A DNA stretch of 64,000 nucleotides from MPNP01 sp026710155 (GCA_965200885.1 OZ241737.1:2914001-2978000), one strand, 5' to 3'; numbered from the stretch's first letter, positions 36,052 through 45,657 are shown. Notes: generated by a model from the sequence alone, not told the origin. Numbers and translations: made by a program.

Positions 36052-36613
36052 TTATCAACTGGAACCATTCCCATTCCTCTGGGGTAAAGAACGCTATTTT
36101 GGTGACAATTATCTGGATATTGTTTCTACCCAGGCCATCGTTTCAATTGCAATTCCAAGAGACAACGAGGACGTATTTGCCAGTGATTTCACCAATGCCT
36201 TTGGCTCCTGCCCACCTGAACCCGGGCATTCTGTTTTTTCCCAAAACAGGGATTTTTTGTTTCTGTGGATGAGTCCTGACCAGGTTTTTGCCCTCTTTGA
36301 GCGGGATGGACTTTATCCAGAGTTAACGGTTCGGGAAAAATTGGGCAATACAGGCTATATTACCGATCAAACCGACAATTGGTGCCAGATCAGACTGTCC
36401 GGACCGGACATTTTTCAGGCCATGGAAAGAATCTGTCCCCTTGATTTAAATAACTTCCAAGTAGGAAAATGTGCCAGAACCGTGATGGAACATCTCAGTT
36501 CGGTTCTGGTTCGAGAATCCGAGGAAGGTTTTCTACTGCTGTCTCCAAGTTCCTCAGCCCAATCGTTTCTCGAAGCCATTGAACAATCTTTCTTCAATAC
36601 AGGTGATTATTAG
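36044..36613 (+). CDS. soxG: sarcosine oxidase gamma-type subunit
   Basis: About 189 residues if translation starts at GTG 36044, which has GGAGA at the right distance; an ATG at 36020 in the same frame lacks one. The gene overlaps the end of soxA by 8 bases. SoxG-like features: an early IVSIAIPRDNED region, a central LSGPDIFQAMERICPLDL segment and a C-terminal LLLSPSSSAQSFLEAIEQSF. It completes the four-subunit complex and closes the operon; no strong terminator follows. Confidence 0.85.
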   Translation: MADYQLEPFPFLWGKERYFGDNYLDIVSTQAIVSIAIPRDNEDVFASDFTNAFGSCPPEPGHSVFSQNRDFLFLWMSPDQVFALFERDGLYPELTVREKLGNTGYITDQTDNWCQIRLSGPDIFQAMERICPLDLNNFQVGKCARTVMEHLSSVLVRESEEGFLLLSPSSSAQSFLEAIEQSFFNTGDY

Positions 36614-36843
36614 GAAGGATTTGTGGGATTCTTGTACGCCAATAACAAGATAATTTAATCCCGATATTGCCCCTTGATTTCTTTGAGCCAAAACCTTGTT
36701 CGGCTCGATGGCTTACCCACTGATCTCACCCGTGTCCCAAATTATACATTTGTGGTGAAAGCATATCCTTGGGAAAAGATCATATATCTTTCAAGAACTT
36801 CATCACGATTCTTGGATAAAAAGGGTAACTATAATTGCTTTAG

Positions 36844-37164
36844 TCAAGCAAATTCCTTTTCACCAGTTATGAGGGTATAAGGCACTATACCTTCAACCTG
36901 CTTAGCCATTGAGCGTTTTGCTTCCATTGTATCATATGTATTTTGTAGACGCAGGAAGTAACCTTCGGAAAGCCCAAAAAACTTGCATAACCTGAGATCG
37001 GTATCAGCTGTTATCCTACGCGATCCCTTTACGATTGAATGGATTCTATTAGGTGGTACTCCCAGACAATCAGCAAGTTTATTCTGGCTCATCCCGATTT
37101 CGTTTATAAACTCATGTTTTAATATATCACCAGGATGTGGATTCTTTAACATGGCCATTTTCAT
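36844..37164 (-). CDS. higA: HigA-type antitoxin (XRE helix-turn-helix)
   Basis: 106 residues with the HigA/VapI opening NPHPGDILKHEF, then the helix-turn-helix MSQNKLADCLGVPPNRIHSIVKG and the ADTDLRLCKFFGLSEGYFLRLQNTYD block. Second gene of the pair, 22 bases after higB; the toxin-first order is typical of HigBA. It binds and neutralises HigB and represses their promoter. It is convergent with soxG. Confidence 0.92.
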   Translation of the reverse strand: MKMAMLKNPHPGDILKHEFINEIGMSQNKLADCLGVPPNRIHSIVKGSRRITADTDLRLCKFFGLSEGYFLRLQNTYDTMEAKRSMAKQVEGIVPYTLITGEKEFA

Positions 37165-37186
37165 TTAATCCTTCCATAATTTTCCA

Positions 37187-37471
37187 CTATTTATGATAAT
37201 CAACAATATGCACTTCAAACGCTTTACCATTGGTAAACTCAAAGCATAATCGCCACTGTTTATTAATTCTGATACCCATGAATCCTTTTCTATTTCCTTC
37301 TAATTGCTCCAGTTGATTCCCAGGTGGGTTTTTTAGGTCTCCCATTGTCATGGCGGCATCAAGTTGACGAAGTTTGCGAAGTGCCCTTTGCTGAATCTCC
37401 AGAGGGTACTTGCAAGATGATTCTCCCAACCATAGTTTTTCGGACTCTTTATTCTTGAAGGTAACAATCAT
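37187..37471 (-). CDS. higB: HigB-type toxin (RelE superfamily mRNA interferase)
   Basis: 94 residues from ATG 37471. HigB/RelE hallmarks: a Leu/Arg-rich helix PLEIQQRALRKLRQLDAA, NPPGNQLEQLEGNRKGFMGIRINKQWRLCFEF, and a terminal VHIVDYHK with the catalytic-region His. It would cleave ribosome-bound mRNA when freed from HigA. The promoter lies in the 231-base gap shared with the divergent helicase gene. Confidence 0.93.
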   Translation of the reverse strand: MIVTFKNKESEKLWLGESSCKYPLEIQQRALRKLRQLDAAMTMGDLKNPPGNQLEQLEGNRKGFMGIRINKQWRLCFEFTNGKAFEVHIVDYHK

Positions 37472-37625
37472 ATTTACTCTATTCAAAATAACATGGTACG
37501 TGATGCGTATCAAGTATCCAAGCACAAATTTATTCTACTTTCTCTCAATTCCAAAAAGATGAAGGAAAATCTATTGTCGTCTATTAATGTAAGAACAAGA
37601 TGGAAAAAGTCCTAAGGAGGTAATT

Positions 37626-37649
37626 GTGAAAAAATTAATGGTCAATTAA
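37626..37649 (+). other. seven-codon leader-like mini-ORF with perfect Shine-Dalgarno
   Basis: TAAGGAGGT at 37613-37621 is followed after four bases by GTG and six codons (Val-Lys-Lys-Leu-Met-Val-Asn), then TAA. The helicase gene itself starts about 53 bases later without any ribosome-binding site. A leader peptide or translational relay is possible; a leftover from a deleted gene is equally possible. Confidence 0.35.
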
Positions 37650-37702
37650 TAAAATAAACTTGTACTTGAGTTCTACCATCAAAGCCTATCAATGATTTGA
37701 AT

Positions 37703-40700
37703 ATGGACAAACTTGCCAATCCCCTTTGCTTTGTGATGGAGGGTGCATCTCTCAAGCCAGTCTGCCTTTCGTTGGATCTGGAAGTGAACAAAGAGAATGT
37801 TATAAAAGCCATCGGTGGTGTATGTTATGGCCGCGATAAGGGATTTACATATTCCAGCAAAGACATTGTTCGTGGTCTCAACCTGCTTGATGAGTATGCC
37901 AAAGGTATACCATTCATACTGGGACACAATTTACTCTCGTTTGATCTGCCCTTCCTCGAAGCAACAAAACCAGATCTTAGATTACTCAATCTTCCTGTTG
38001 TAGATACATTGAAACTCAGCCCTTTGGCGTTTCCCAGAAACCCTTATCACAGTTTGGTCAAACACTATAAAGATGGCAAAATCACGCAGGGACAACTCAA
38101 CGACCCTGAATTGGATTCCCGCCTTGCACTAAAGGTCTTTGATGACCAGTTGGAGGAATTTAGAAAGGCACTACCTGATTTACTTAAAGCCTGGCATTGG
38201 CTTTGTACCCCTCAACCGGAAGGATCGGATTATGCGCTTGACGAGATGTTTTGCCATATTAGACAAGTCCAAAGACCTACTCAAGATGACGCCACAATTG
38301 CCATTAAAAGTTTGTTGAAAAACATAACGTGTAAATCCTACAGCCATGAAGTTTTTACATCCGCAAAACAATATCGCTGGGAATTGGCTTACACTTTGGC
38401 TTGGCTGTCTGTTGCTGGTGGCAATTCAGTCATGCCACCCTGGGTTAGAATGCAATTTCCAAAAACTGCGGAACTGGTCAATCGACTTCGAAATCAATCC
38501 TGTGGAGATATTGCCTGTGTTTGGTGTAGCGAGTACCATGACGTAAGCAAAGAGTTGAAACGCTGGTTTGGGTTTCAAGGTTTCAGGCCCGAACCAGATG
38601 ACGGAAAGGGTAAGCCACTGCAACAGGCTATTGTCGAAACGGCCATGACCGGAAAAAGCGTGCTAGGCATTCTTCCAACAGGCACCGGCAAGTCCCTCTG
38701 TTACCAATTGCCGGCTCTGTCGCAATATGACAAGACCGGAGCCTTGACAGTTGTTATTTCTCCTTTGGTTGCGCTAATGAAAGACCAGGTGGATGGCATG
38801 GAGAAATTGGGAATCAACTCCAGTGCCACCATCAATGGTATGTTGTCGATGCCCGAAAGGGCTGACGCATTAAACCGTCTCCGTATGGGGGAAATAAGCA
38901 TCCTTCTCATCTCCCCAGAGCAATTGCGTTCCAATTCCATTAGGCAAGCGCTTGAAATAAGGGAAATAGGTACTTGGGTCATCGATGAGGCTCATTGCCT
39001 ATCTCGCTGGGGGCATGATTTCAGACCTGATTATCGATATGTTGGCAGATTCATTCGTGAAAGATTGAAGTCAACATCCTTGCCTTCGGTGATGTGTCTT
39101 ACTGCGACTGCCAAGCCGGATGTTGTTGAGGATATTACCAATTACTTCCATGGAGAGCTTGTTATTGAACTTGTTGTTTTCAATGGTGGTTCTGAACGAA
39201 CCAATCTAAGCTTTGAAGTCATCCCAACCAATGGTGATAAAAAGTATGAGGATATTTACCTTGTATTGGAGCAGTATCTTCCTGAAAAAGGTGGTGCCAT
39301 TGTCTATTGTGCCACTCGAAAGCAAACCGAAATTGTAGCTGAATATCTGGGTTTTAAGAATCTTTCTGCCAATTTTTTTCATGCCGGTTTGTCACCAGAA
39401 GCCAAGAAAGAAACACAACAACAATTTCTTCAGGGCGAGTTGAGGGTGATTGTTGCCACCAATGCCTTTGGAATGGGTATTGACAAGCCTGATGTCCGGC
39501 TTGTCATACATGCCGATATTCCCAGTTCACTGGAAAACTACCTTCAAGAGGCCGGCAGGGCTGGACGAGACCGGAAAGACGCACATTGTGTACTGCTTTA
39601 CGAATCAAAGGATGTTGAACGTCAATTCAGCCTATCAGCTTTCTGCCGGCTAACCTTGAAGGATATCCAAGCAGTTTTGAAAACACTACGCAAGCTTGAT
39701 CGAAAGAAGCATTCCCAAGATGAGTTGATCGCTACTGCAGGAGAAATTCTCACCGAAGATAAAGAAGGTGTTTTTGATCGGGATTTCGCTACTGATGACA
39801 GTCGTATCCGTACGGCATTATCCTGGCTGGAAGAGGCAGAATTCCTGATAAGGGAAGAGAATGCTGTCAGGATTTTCCCCTCAGCACTTCGAATTACAAC
39901 GATCAGGGAAGCAAAGAAAATCATCTTAAAGCAAAAAATCAGGAAAGACTATAAAAAACAGTTGGAGAAAATTGTAGAAGTGTTGATCGAGGCAGATTCA
40001 TCCCAGGGGATTACCACTGATGAATTGATGGTTGTTTCTGGCCTGAATCCAGAGCAAGTACGAAAAGCGTTATATGACTTGGAAAGTTTTGGGATCGCCA
40101 GCAACGATACGGTCATTACAGCTTTTGTACATGTAGGTATCAAAGGTCGATCGGAAGATCGCCTTGATGAAGTCCTGCAACTTGAAAAAGCGCTAATATC
40201 TCAAATGCGTGAAGCGGCACCGGATCTTGGTCGGGGGGACAGTACATCACTCCATTTAAGACATGCCTCATCATCTCTTCGAAAGCAAAACCTGCAAAAT
40301 CCACTCCCTGATCGCTTATGGCGAATTATCAGAAGAATACGCGATGATGTTCCTTCCCATGGTGATGAAACTGTTCGCAGCCTGACTACGCGAAAGTTAA
40401 ATTCGGAAATGATAAACATCAAGCTGGAATGCAATTGGGAACAGTTGGAAAGAAATGCACAGTATCGCCGTGAAGGTGCCAAGATTTTATTGAGGCACCT
40501 CATTGATCGTTTGCCCAAAGGAACCCGTGGAAAAGATTTGTTGGCTGAAACTACAATCGGAAACCTGTTGGGGGCAATCAAATCGGACTTGGTTCTTGCG
40601 TCACATGTCAAAGACCTTAACAAGTTGTTGGACAGTTCCCTATTGTGGCTACACGAAATGGAAGTGATCCGCCTCAACAAAGGGTTGGCCATATTTCGCC

Positions 40701-42838
40701 CAGCCATGACAATCCGAATGAAAAAAGACGATCGAAGACGCTTTGTCAAGGCTGATTTTACAGCTTTGGACCTTCACTACAAAGGCCAGGTCTTGCAAAT
40801 CCATGTCATCAAGGAATTTGCAACCAAGGGCTTGGAGGAAATGAGGGTCGCATTGCAATTGGCAAAAGATTATTTTGCGCTGCGTGAGGATCGGTTCCTG
40901 TCTTGTTGGCTTCCTGGGCGGTACAAGGAGATTTATCGACAGACCACGCCCGAATCCTGGAAGGCAATCGTTGAAGATCTAAAGAACCCCTTCCAACAGG
41001 AAATTGTTGCAGATGACCGTGAAGATACCAATGTACTTGTACTTGCAGGTCCTGGCTCAGGTAAAACCCGGGTTTTGGTCCATCGCATTGCATATCTCAT
41101 TCGTGTAAGAAGGGAAAATCCAAGAGGAATTATCGCCTTGACTTACAATCGGCATGCATCCATTGAGATTCGTCAAAGACTCAGGGAGTTGATAGGAGAG
41201 GATGCCCAAGGTGTAACTGTTCTAACTTGTCATTCCCTTGCGATGCGTTTGGCCGGAATCAGTTTTGACGGTCAGGATGAAAAAGGTAATGAGGATTTAT
41301 TCAGAAAATCACTGAGTCTGGCAACTGACTTGCTCAACGGAAAGGAGTTGGATGCTGATGACGCTGATGATCAAAGGGATAGGTTGCTGAGGGGTTTTCG
41401 TTGGATATTGGTAGACGAATACCAGGATATCAACAAGGAGCAGTACGAATTGATTTCTGCCCTTGCCGGTAGATCACTTCAGGACAATGAAAACAAACTC
41501 ACCTTGTTTGCGGTAGGAGACGATGACCAGAATATCTACTCCTTCCAAGGTGCATCAGTCGAGTTCATAAGAAAATTTGAAACTGACTACAAGGCTCAAC
41601 TCAAATACCTGACTGCAAATTATCGGTCTACCCATAACATAGTGGATGCATCAAACACGATAATTCAAAATGCTCGTGAACGCATGAAGGCAAACCATCC
41701 AATTCAAGTGAATAAAGCACGTGCAAAAGATGCGCCGGGAGGAGTTTGGACCAATTTGGATGTGGTTTCCAGAGGACAGGTACAAGTCTTAAAATTGCAG
41801 CGGGATGATCAGGTTTTCCAAGCCAGGGTGGTTATGGAAGAACTCCTTCGAATGTCCAGGCTTGATCCCGACTGGGACTGGTCTCGTTGTGCTGTTATTG
41901 CCAGAAATTGGGAAACTCTTTCTCCAGTGCAGTCATTTTGTGAAGCTCGAAACATCCCTGTTGAAATGGCTCGTGATGAAATTCCTAACTTTTGGCGGCT
42001 AAGGCAAACACGATCTTTCGTTGATTGGCTTAGGAGGAGGGGATCAAGATTGGTCAAAGGCGAAGAAATGAAAATGTGGCTGCAAACCCAGGTTCCCGAT
42101 TACTGGCAAGAACTTCTGGTCCAAGCAATTGATGAGCACGCCCTTGAATTTGGAAGTGAGGAGTATCCTGTTGATCAAGTTATCGAATGGTTGGCCGAGT
42201 GGGGTAGGGAAATTCGTTGTCGTCAAAAAAATCTACTATTGCTCACTGCCCATCGGGCAAAGGGACTTGAATTTGATCATGTGGCTATCTTGGATGGCAA
42301 TTGGAAACGTGGTGAAAATGAAGATTCTGATGCACACCTTCGCCTGTATTATGTTGCCATGACGCGGGCACAAAAAACACTTACACTTGCAAGATTCAAA
42401 CGATTTAAATCATTGCAACATGTTGATTCAATTATATACCGCTCACCAGTTGAACTCTTGCCTTGCTCTAAACAGTTTTATTTCAAGTATGACCGTTTAT
42501 CACTTAAAAATGTCAATATCAGTTTTGCCGGATTTAAGAACCCAAATAATAGGATCCATAAGGCAATAGCTGATTTGGTTATCGGCGATTCTCTCAAAAT
42601 AAAACTCGGGAAAGATAACAAATGGGTTGTCATGGATGCTAATAATCAACTTGTCGGTAAGATGGCAGGAGCTTTTCGACCGAGAAATGGCATGAGAATT
42701 AAATCAGCTCGTGTTTTCGCAATAGTGGGCTGGAGCAAGGAATTGTCCAAACCTGAATTTCAAAGCGGTCTCCAGTCAGAAAATTGGGAAGTGGTTTTGC
42801 CTGAAATAATTTATGAACCGATAAGTTTTAATATCTAG
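37703..42838 (+). CDS. exonuclease - RecQ helicase - UvrD-type helicase fusion
   Basis: 1711 residues. About 20-165: DEDD 3'-5' exonuclease fold (D25 and E27 in LDLEV, GHNLLSFDLPFL, later ELDSRLALKVFDD). About 310-680: RecQ helicase (LPTGTGKSLCYQLPAL, VIDEAHCLSRWGHDFRPDY, QEAGRAGRDRKDAHC). About 680-1090: helical linker with repair-helicase-like winged segments. About 1105-1590: superfamily 1 UvrD-type helicase (LVLAGPGSGKTRVLVHRI, LVDEYQDINKEQYE, VGDDDQNIYSFQGA, LTAHRAKGLEFDHVA, YVAMTRAQKTL). A small beta-rich C-terminal domain ends it. Two opposite-class motors plus a nuclease on one chain suggests processing of branched or foreign DNA. It sits between HigBA and RloAB, a likely defence context. 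Confidence 0.9.
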   Translation: MDKLANPLCFVMEGASLKPVCLSLDLEVNKENVIKAIGGVCYGRDKGFTYSSKDIVRGLNLLDEYAKGIPFILGHNLLSFDLPFLEATKPDLRLLNLPVVDTLKLSPLAFPRNPYHSLVKHYKDGKITQGQLNDPELDSRLALKVFDDQLEEFRKALPDLLKAWHWLCTPQPEGSDYALDEMFCHIRQVQRPTQDDATIAIKSLLKNITCKSYSHEVFTSAKQYRWELAYTLAWLSVAGGNSVMPPWVRMQFPKTAELVNRLRNQSCGDIACVWCSEYHDVSKELKRWFGFQGFRPEPDDGKGKPLQQAIVETAMTGKSVLGILPTGTGKSLCYQLPALSQYDKTGALTVVISPLVALMKDQVDGMEKLGINSSATINGMLSMPERADALNRLRMGEISILLISPEQLRSNSIRQALEIREIGTWVIDEAHCLSRWGHDFRPDYRYVGRFIRERLKSTSLPSVMCLTATAKPDVVEDITNYFHGELVIELVVFNGGSERTNLSFEVIPTNGDKKYEDIYLVLEQYLPEKGGAIVYCATRKQTEIVAEYLGFKNLSANFFHAGLSPEAKKETQQQFLQGELRVIVATNAFGMGIDKPDVRLVIHADIPSSLENYLQEAGRAGRDRKDAHCVLLYESKDVERQFSLSAFCRLTLKDIQAVLKTLRKLDRKKHSQDELIATAGEILTEDKEGVFDRDFATDDSRIRTALSWLEEAEFLIREENAVRIFPSALRITTIREAKKIILKQKIRKDYKKQLEKIVEVLIEADSSQGITTDELMVVSGLNPEQVRKALYDLESFGIASNDTVITAFVHVGIKGRSEDRLDEVLQLEKALISQMREAAPDLGRGDSTSLHLRHASSSLRKQNLQNPLPDRLWRIIRRIRDDVPSHGDETVRSLTTRKLNSEMINIKLECNWEQLERNAQYRREGAKILLRHLIDRLPKGTRGKDLLAETTIGNLLGAIKSDLVLASHVKDLNKLLDSSLLWLHEMEVIRLNKGLAIFRPAMTIRMKKDDRRRFVKADFTALDLHYKGQVLQIHVIKEFATKGLEEMRVALQLAKDYFALREDRFLSCWLPGRYKEIYRQTTPESWKAIVEDLKNPFQQEIVADDREDTNVLVLAGPGSGKTRVLVHRIAYLIRVRRENPRGIIALTYNRHASIEIRQRLRELIGEDAQGVTVLTCHSLAMRLAGISFDGQDEKGNEDLFRKSLSLATDLLNGKELDADDADDQRDRLLRGFRWILVDEYQDINKEQYELISALAGRSLQDNENKLTLFAVGDDDQNIYSFQGASVEFIRKFETDYKAQLKYLTANYRSTHNIVDASNTIIQNARERMKANHPIQVNKARAKDAPGGVWTNLDVVSRGQVQVLKLQRDDQVFQARVVMEELLRMSRLDPDWDWSRCAVIARNWETLSPVQSFCEARNIPVEMARDEIPNFWRLRQTRSFVDWLRRRGSRLVKGEEMKMWLQTQVPDYWQELLVQAIDEHALEFGSEEYPVDQVIEWLAEWGREIRCRQKNLLLLTAHRAKGLEFDHVAILDGNWKRGENEDSDAHLRLYYVAMTRAQKTLTLARFKRFKSLQHVDSIIYRSPVELLPCSKQFYFKYDRLSLKNVNISFAGFKNPNNRIHKAIADLVIGDSLKIKLGKDNKWVVMDANNQLVGKMAGAFRPRNGMRIKSARVFAIVGWSKELSKPEFQSGLQSENWEVVLPEIIYEPISFNI

Positions 42839-42891
42839 AACAGACCGTGGGGAAAGATATACTCTCTCTTTTTATTGATGAGTCCATGCAC

Positions 42892-42916
42892 CTTCAGGTT
42901 TTTTGAAAACCTGAAG
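42892..42916 (+). terminator. hairpin after the helicase fusion gene
   Basis: Perfect 11-bp stem CTTCAGGTTTT / AAAACCTGAAG with a three-base loop, 54 bases after the stop. There is no T-run on the plus side, so it is a stem-loop that may protect the message end or act as a weak terminator, not a textbook intrinsic terminator. Confidence 0.5.
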
Positions 42917-43040
42917 TCACGAAATAATGTGTTGAATCCAATCCACAATTATTTGATAAACTGTTAGAGAAATGGCTTATGGGGAGGTATTCAACAAAGA
43001 AGTGTTACTGAAGCCAAGAGGGCCTGTAAGCAGCAGAGGA

Positions 43041-43691
43041 TTAATTCCTCTTTGATTTAATCTGAGCCATTTCTTGCAACGTACTGATCACAAGATGTAA
43101 ACGCGTTGAGGGGTTTTCAAAATGACATCTGGATTGTACCTTTTGACCTTCAATTATAAATTTTTCTGCACGTTTACATGCATCTTCCCTCATATCTTTG
43201 ATCTTGTTGTAAAACTTTTCACATTCCCCTTTTTTGTAATCAGCGAAACATGGATGTGAGGCTTTGAGGTCAGATATCAGCTCATCAGCAGGTGATCCGC
43301 TTCCTGGACCAATTGGATAAGGTTTTCCGCTATCCTTAATGTGAAACAAATACCTGATTTCAAAGCATGGGATGGATGTAATGGCCTTTACAGTCCGGTT
43401 TCGAGGGGCGTTGTCATAGGAATCATGTCTGTCGTGGTCGCAAACAAGAAATACATGATCAAAATCAGAATCTTTCTTAAGCACTGTTTCAGCGTATTCA
43501 ACAACACTGATCGGTGCCGGATCCCCTTTTCCGTCAACTATGACTCTATTTATTAATCCCTATTCCTTTATCAGGCAATTGAAATAATTGGGTTCGGTTT
43601 TGCTACCTTCAGTGAAAATGAGTACCCGTTCCTGTTCATTGAATTGCTCTTTCCTCCGCTGAGTTTCCCGGTGCTTCTTGCCCTTTCCCAT
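43041..43691 (-). pseudogene. rloB: RloB-family protein, interrupted by an in-frame amber codon
   Basis: Start at ATG 43691, five bases after the rloA stop. The N-terminal part reads RRKEQFNEQERVLIFTEGSK then TEPNYFNCLIKE, the RloB signature. A TAG follows at codon 43 (43563-43565). The frame then continues without a shift (NRVIVDGKGDPAPISVVEY, HVFLVCDHDRHDSYD) to the natural stop at 43041, about 215 codons in all. A GTG at 43484 could restart a 147-residue piece lacking the TEGSKTEPNYF domain. RloB accompanies the RloA ATPase in loci near restriction systems. One point mutation, readthrough or a base error could explain the stop. Confidence 0.82.
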
Positions 43692-43696
43692 GACTG

Positions 43697-44941
43697 CTAC
43701 CCTGCAAGGCGAGGTACTGCACCATAACGACCTTGTAAATAACCTTTACGGAAGGGTCGTTCATCATTTGTCTTGTAATCTGAGAGAGGAATGATGCAGG
43801 AGGCAAGGTCATCGCCTTTGTCCACTAACCATATCTGGTCACGTCCGATGCAATCTCCTTCTGTTACCGTTGGATCAGGGCTGGTGAAGATTAGCTGGGC
43901 ATTGTTTTTGTTGGTTTTGGAAGAGCAAAACATGCGTATTATGTAGCGAAAGGCGAGAGGGTGAAGATGTGTGTTGAGTTCATCAACAACAAGTGTGTAG
44001 CCTTTATCCAGCGTGTAAAGAATCGGGCCTATCAGTTTAAAAAATGCGCGGGTTCCTCTTGATTCATCTTTGAATTCGAGGAGTTGTTTCACACCTTTCT
44101 CGTCTTTACGATAGGTATATATCTCAAACACCTTATGCTCTGGCAAAATGGGCTTTGATTGGTCCTGATCTTCCGGAGGGAGTTTTTGGAAATTTTCAGT
44201 TTCAAAATAGCTCTTCTCAATTACTTCCACATCTTCCAGCTGCAAGTCTATATCTGACAGAAATTCTATCACACGCCCCTTCCAAGCATCTTCATCAAAG
44301 CGACTGGCGGTATACTGCCCGATAAATCCAATATCTGAAATCGTTCTTAACCCTCTGGTAAGCCATTTAAAAGGTCGCTTCAAGGGTTCGGCATTGAGAT
44401 GTATAGCGGTGCTTACAAAAAGGGCATTGTGACGTGTCTGTGCTTTCCAACTTTCACGTTCACCTTTGAGATTAGCCTTTATAATATCCCATTCATAGTC
44501 GTAGCCATTATATTCTCTGGTAAATATCTGACGCTGGCTGCCCGTAGAAGAAGGACGCTCAAAGAGCCATTCCTCCATGACTCGTTCTGCGTTGTAAATG
44601 AAACCGTACTGGAACAAACTGCCATCATGTAAAAAGGTTACTTCGAATTCTGTTGGTTTGTTATGCCACTTGGAATGAAAAAGATGGGGTTCGTAATTTT
44701 TTTTTAGAGATTGTTCATCTTTGAACGAGTCACTGATTATCCTGAATAAAGTGTCCATGCTCATGATGAGATCGGACTTTCCAGATCCATTTGCGCCAAA
44801 AAGGCAAGCTTGTTGAAGTACAAATGGGGCGCCAGAGTTACCTGTGGCTACAGCGTTTTCACTATCTTTAAATGCTGTCATCAGAAAGCTTTGTTTATTT
44901 CGGAAGGAACGGTGATTTTGGACCGAGAATTCAACAAGCAT
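43697..44941 (-). CDS. rloA: RloA-type AAA15 family ATPase
   Basis: 414 residues of the AAA15/ABC-type ATPase family of phage-defence and abortive-infection loci. Opening VEFSVQNHRSFRNKQSFLM; Walker A FGANGSGKSDLIM near residue 50; a large insert; Walker B with catalytic Glu in TLVVDELNTHLHPLAFRYI near 320; and QLIFTSPDPTV, where relatives normally have a His-Asp. Followed after five bases by rloB. The pair is on the strand opposite to the helicase fusion and converges with it. By analogy it senses infection or DNA and triggers a partner; nothing here tests that. Confidence 0.88.
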   Translation of the reverse strand: MLVEFSVQNHRSFRNKQSFLMTAFKDSENAVATGNSGAPFVLQQACLFGANGSGKSDLIMSMDTLFRIISDSFKDEQSLKKNYEPHLFHSKWHNKPTEFEVTFLHDGSLFQYGFIYNAERVMEEWLFERPSSTGSQRQIFTREYNGYDYEWDIIKANLKGERESWKAQTRHNALFVSTAIHLNAEPLKRPFKWLTRGLRTISDIGFIGQYTASRFDEDAWKGRVIEFLSDIDLQLEDVEVIEKSYFETENFQKLPPEDQDQSKPILPEHKVFEIYTYRKDEKGVKQLLEFKDESRGTRAFFKLIGPILYTLDKGYTLVVDELNTHLHPLAFRYIIRMFCSSKTNKNNAQLIFTSPDPTVTEGDCIGRDQIWLVDKGDDLASCIIPLSDYKTNDERPFRKGYLQGRYGAVPRLAG

Positions 44942-45657
44942 GAGAGTATATCCGATTGTACATCCTGGTATATCAAGAAAATTTAACTAATCACAAATCC
45001 ATTTCAATATAAAGTAAGGTGATTATAGATTGTCCAGCAAGATGATTTTTACGAGTCACGACAATAAGGCCGATAGTATTGTTTTTTTCTGATATTGCAA
45101 GGATTGATTTGCCCGTACTGTTAGCCAAAAATGTGGTTTATATGTGACAATCAGATTTCCTTGAATCAGTTTTCTTCCTTAACTTTGAAAGGCCGCATGA
45201 ACACTTCCCCTAACTGATCCTTTGTCTTTCAGGCATATCCATTTTGACTTCTTTTTAACCCTGGGCTATCATTTTTGAAATCCTGCAAGGATATTCATAC
45301 CAATAATGCGCCTTTTCTAGACACAGTTCAGACAAAAAAGGATTGCACGTGATACAAATATTTCAAGCAGGGCGGCGATGAACCTGCCATTTTCTACTGG
45401 CTATCAGGTCTTTAAACGACGGATTCACCCAAACGACAAATTATATCATCCCAGCAATTTCAAAAGCGATAGCCCTGTTTTCAACCTCTTTCGGCTATTT
45501 CAAGGGAATGTGAGTCTAATCCCTTGAATTTGTCATTCAGGTTTAAATACAAGGCAGAAGGAAGTGTGTACGTTGTACCAAGAGTGCTTTATTGGTTGAA
45601 TAATTGAACCAGATAGGGTTCCATTGGACATATAATTCCCGGCCATTTGGCCTTGGG
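44942..45657. other. intergenic region with a dispersed repeat
   Basis: 716 bases without a supported gene between rloA (start) and trkH (end). The only structure seen is the 85-base dispersed repeat at 45262-45346. It separates the putative defence island from the housekeeping segment. Confidence 0.55.
45262..45346 (+). repeat. dispersed 85-bp repeat, copy A
   Basis: About three-quarters identical by eye to 58529-58612. The best-kept core is TTGAAATCCTGCAAGGATAT followed by TCAT (copy B: TTGAAATCTTGCAGGGATAT, TCAT). The core contains a short imperfect stem, ATCCT/AGGAT. Not coding in any obvious frame; probably a remnant of a mobile intergenic element. Confidence 0.5.

Noticed and set aside
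36674..36880. 68-residue frame between soxG and higA
   Set aside because: Its end overlaps higA on the other strand, there is no ribosome-binding site and no known motif.
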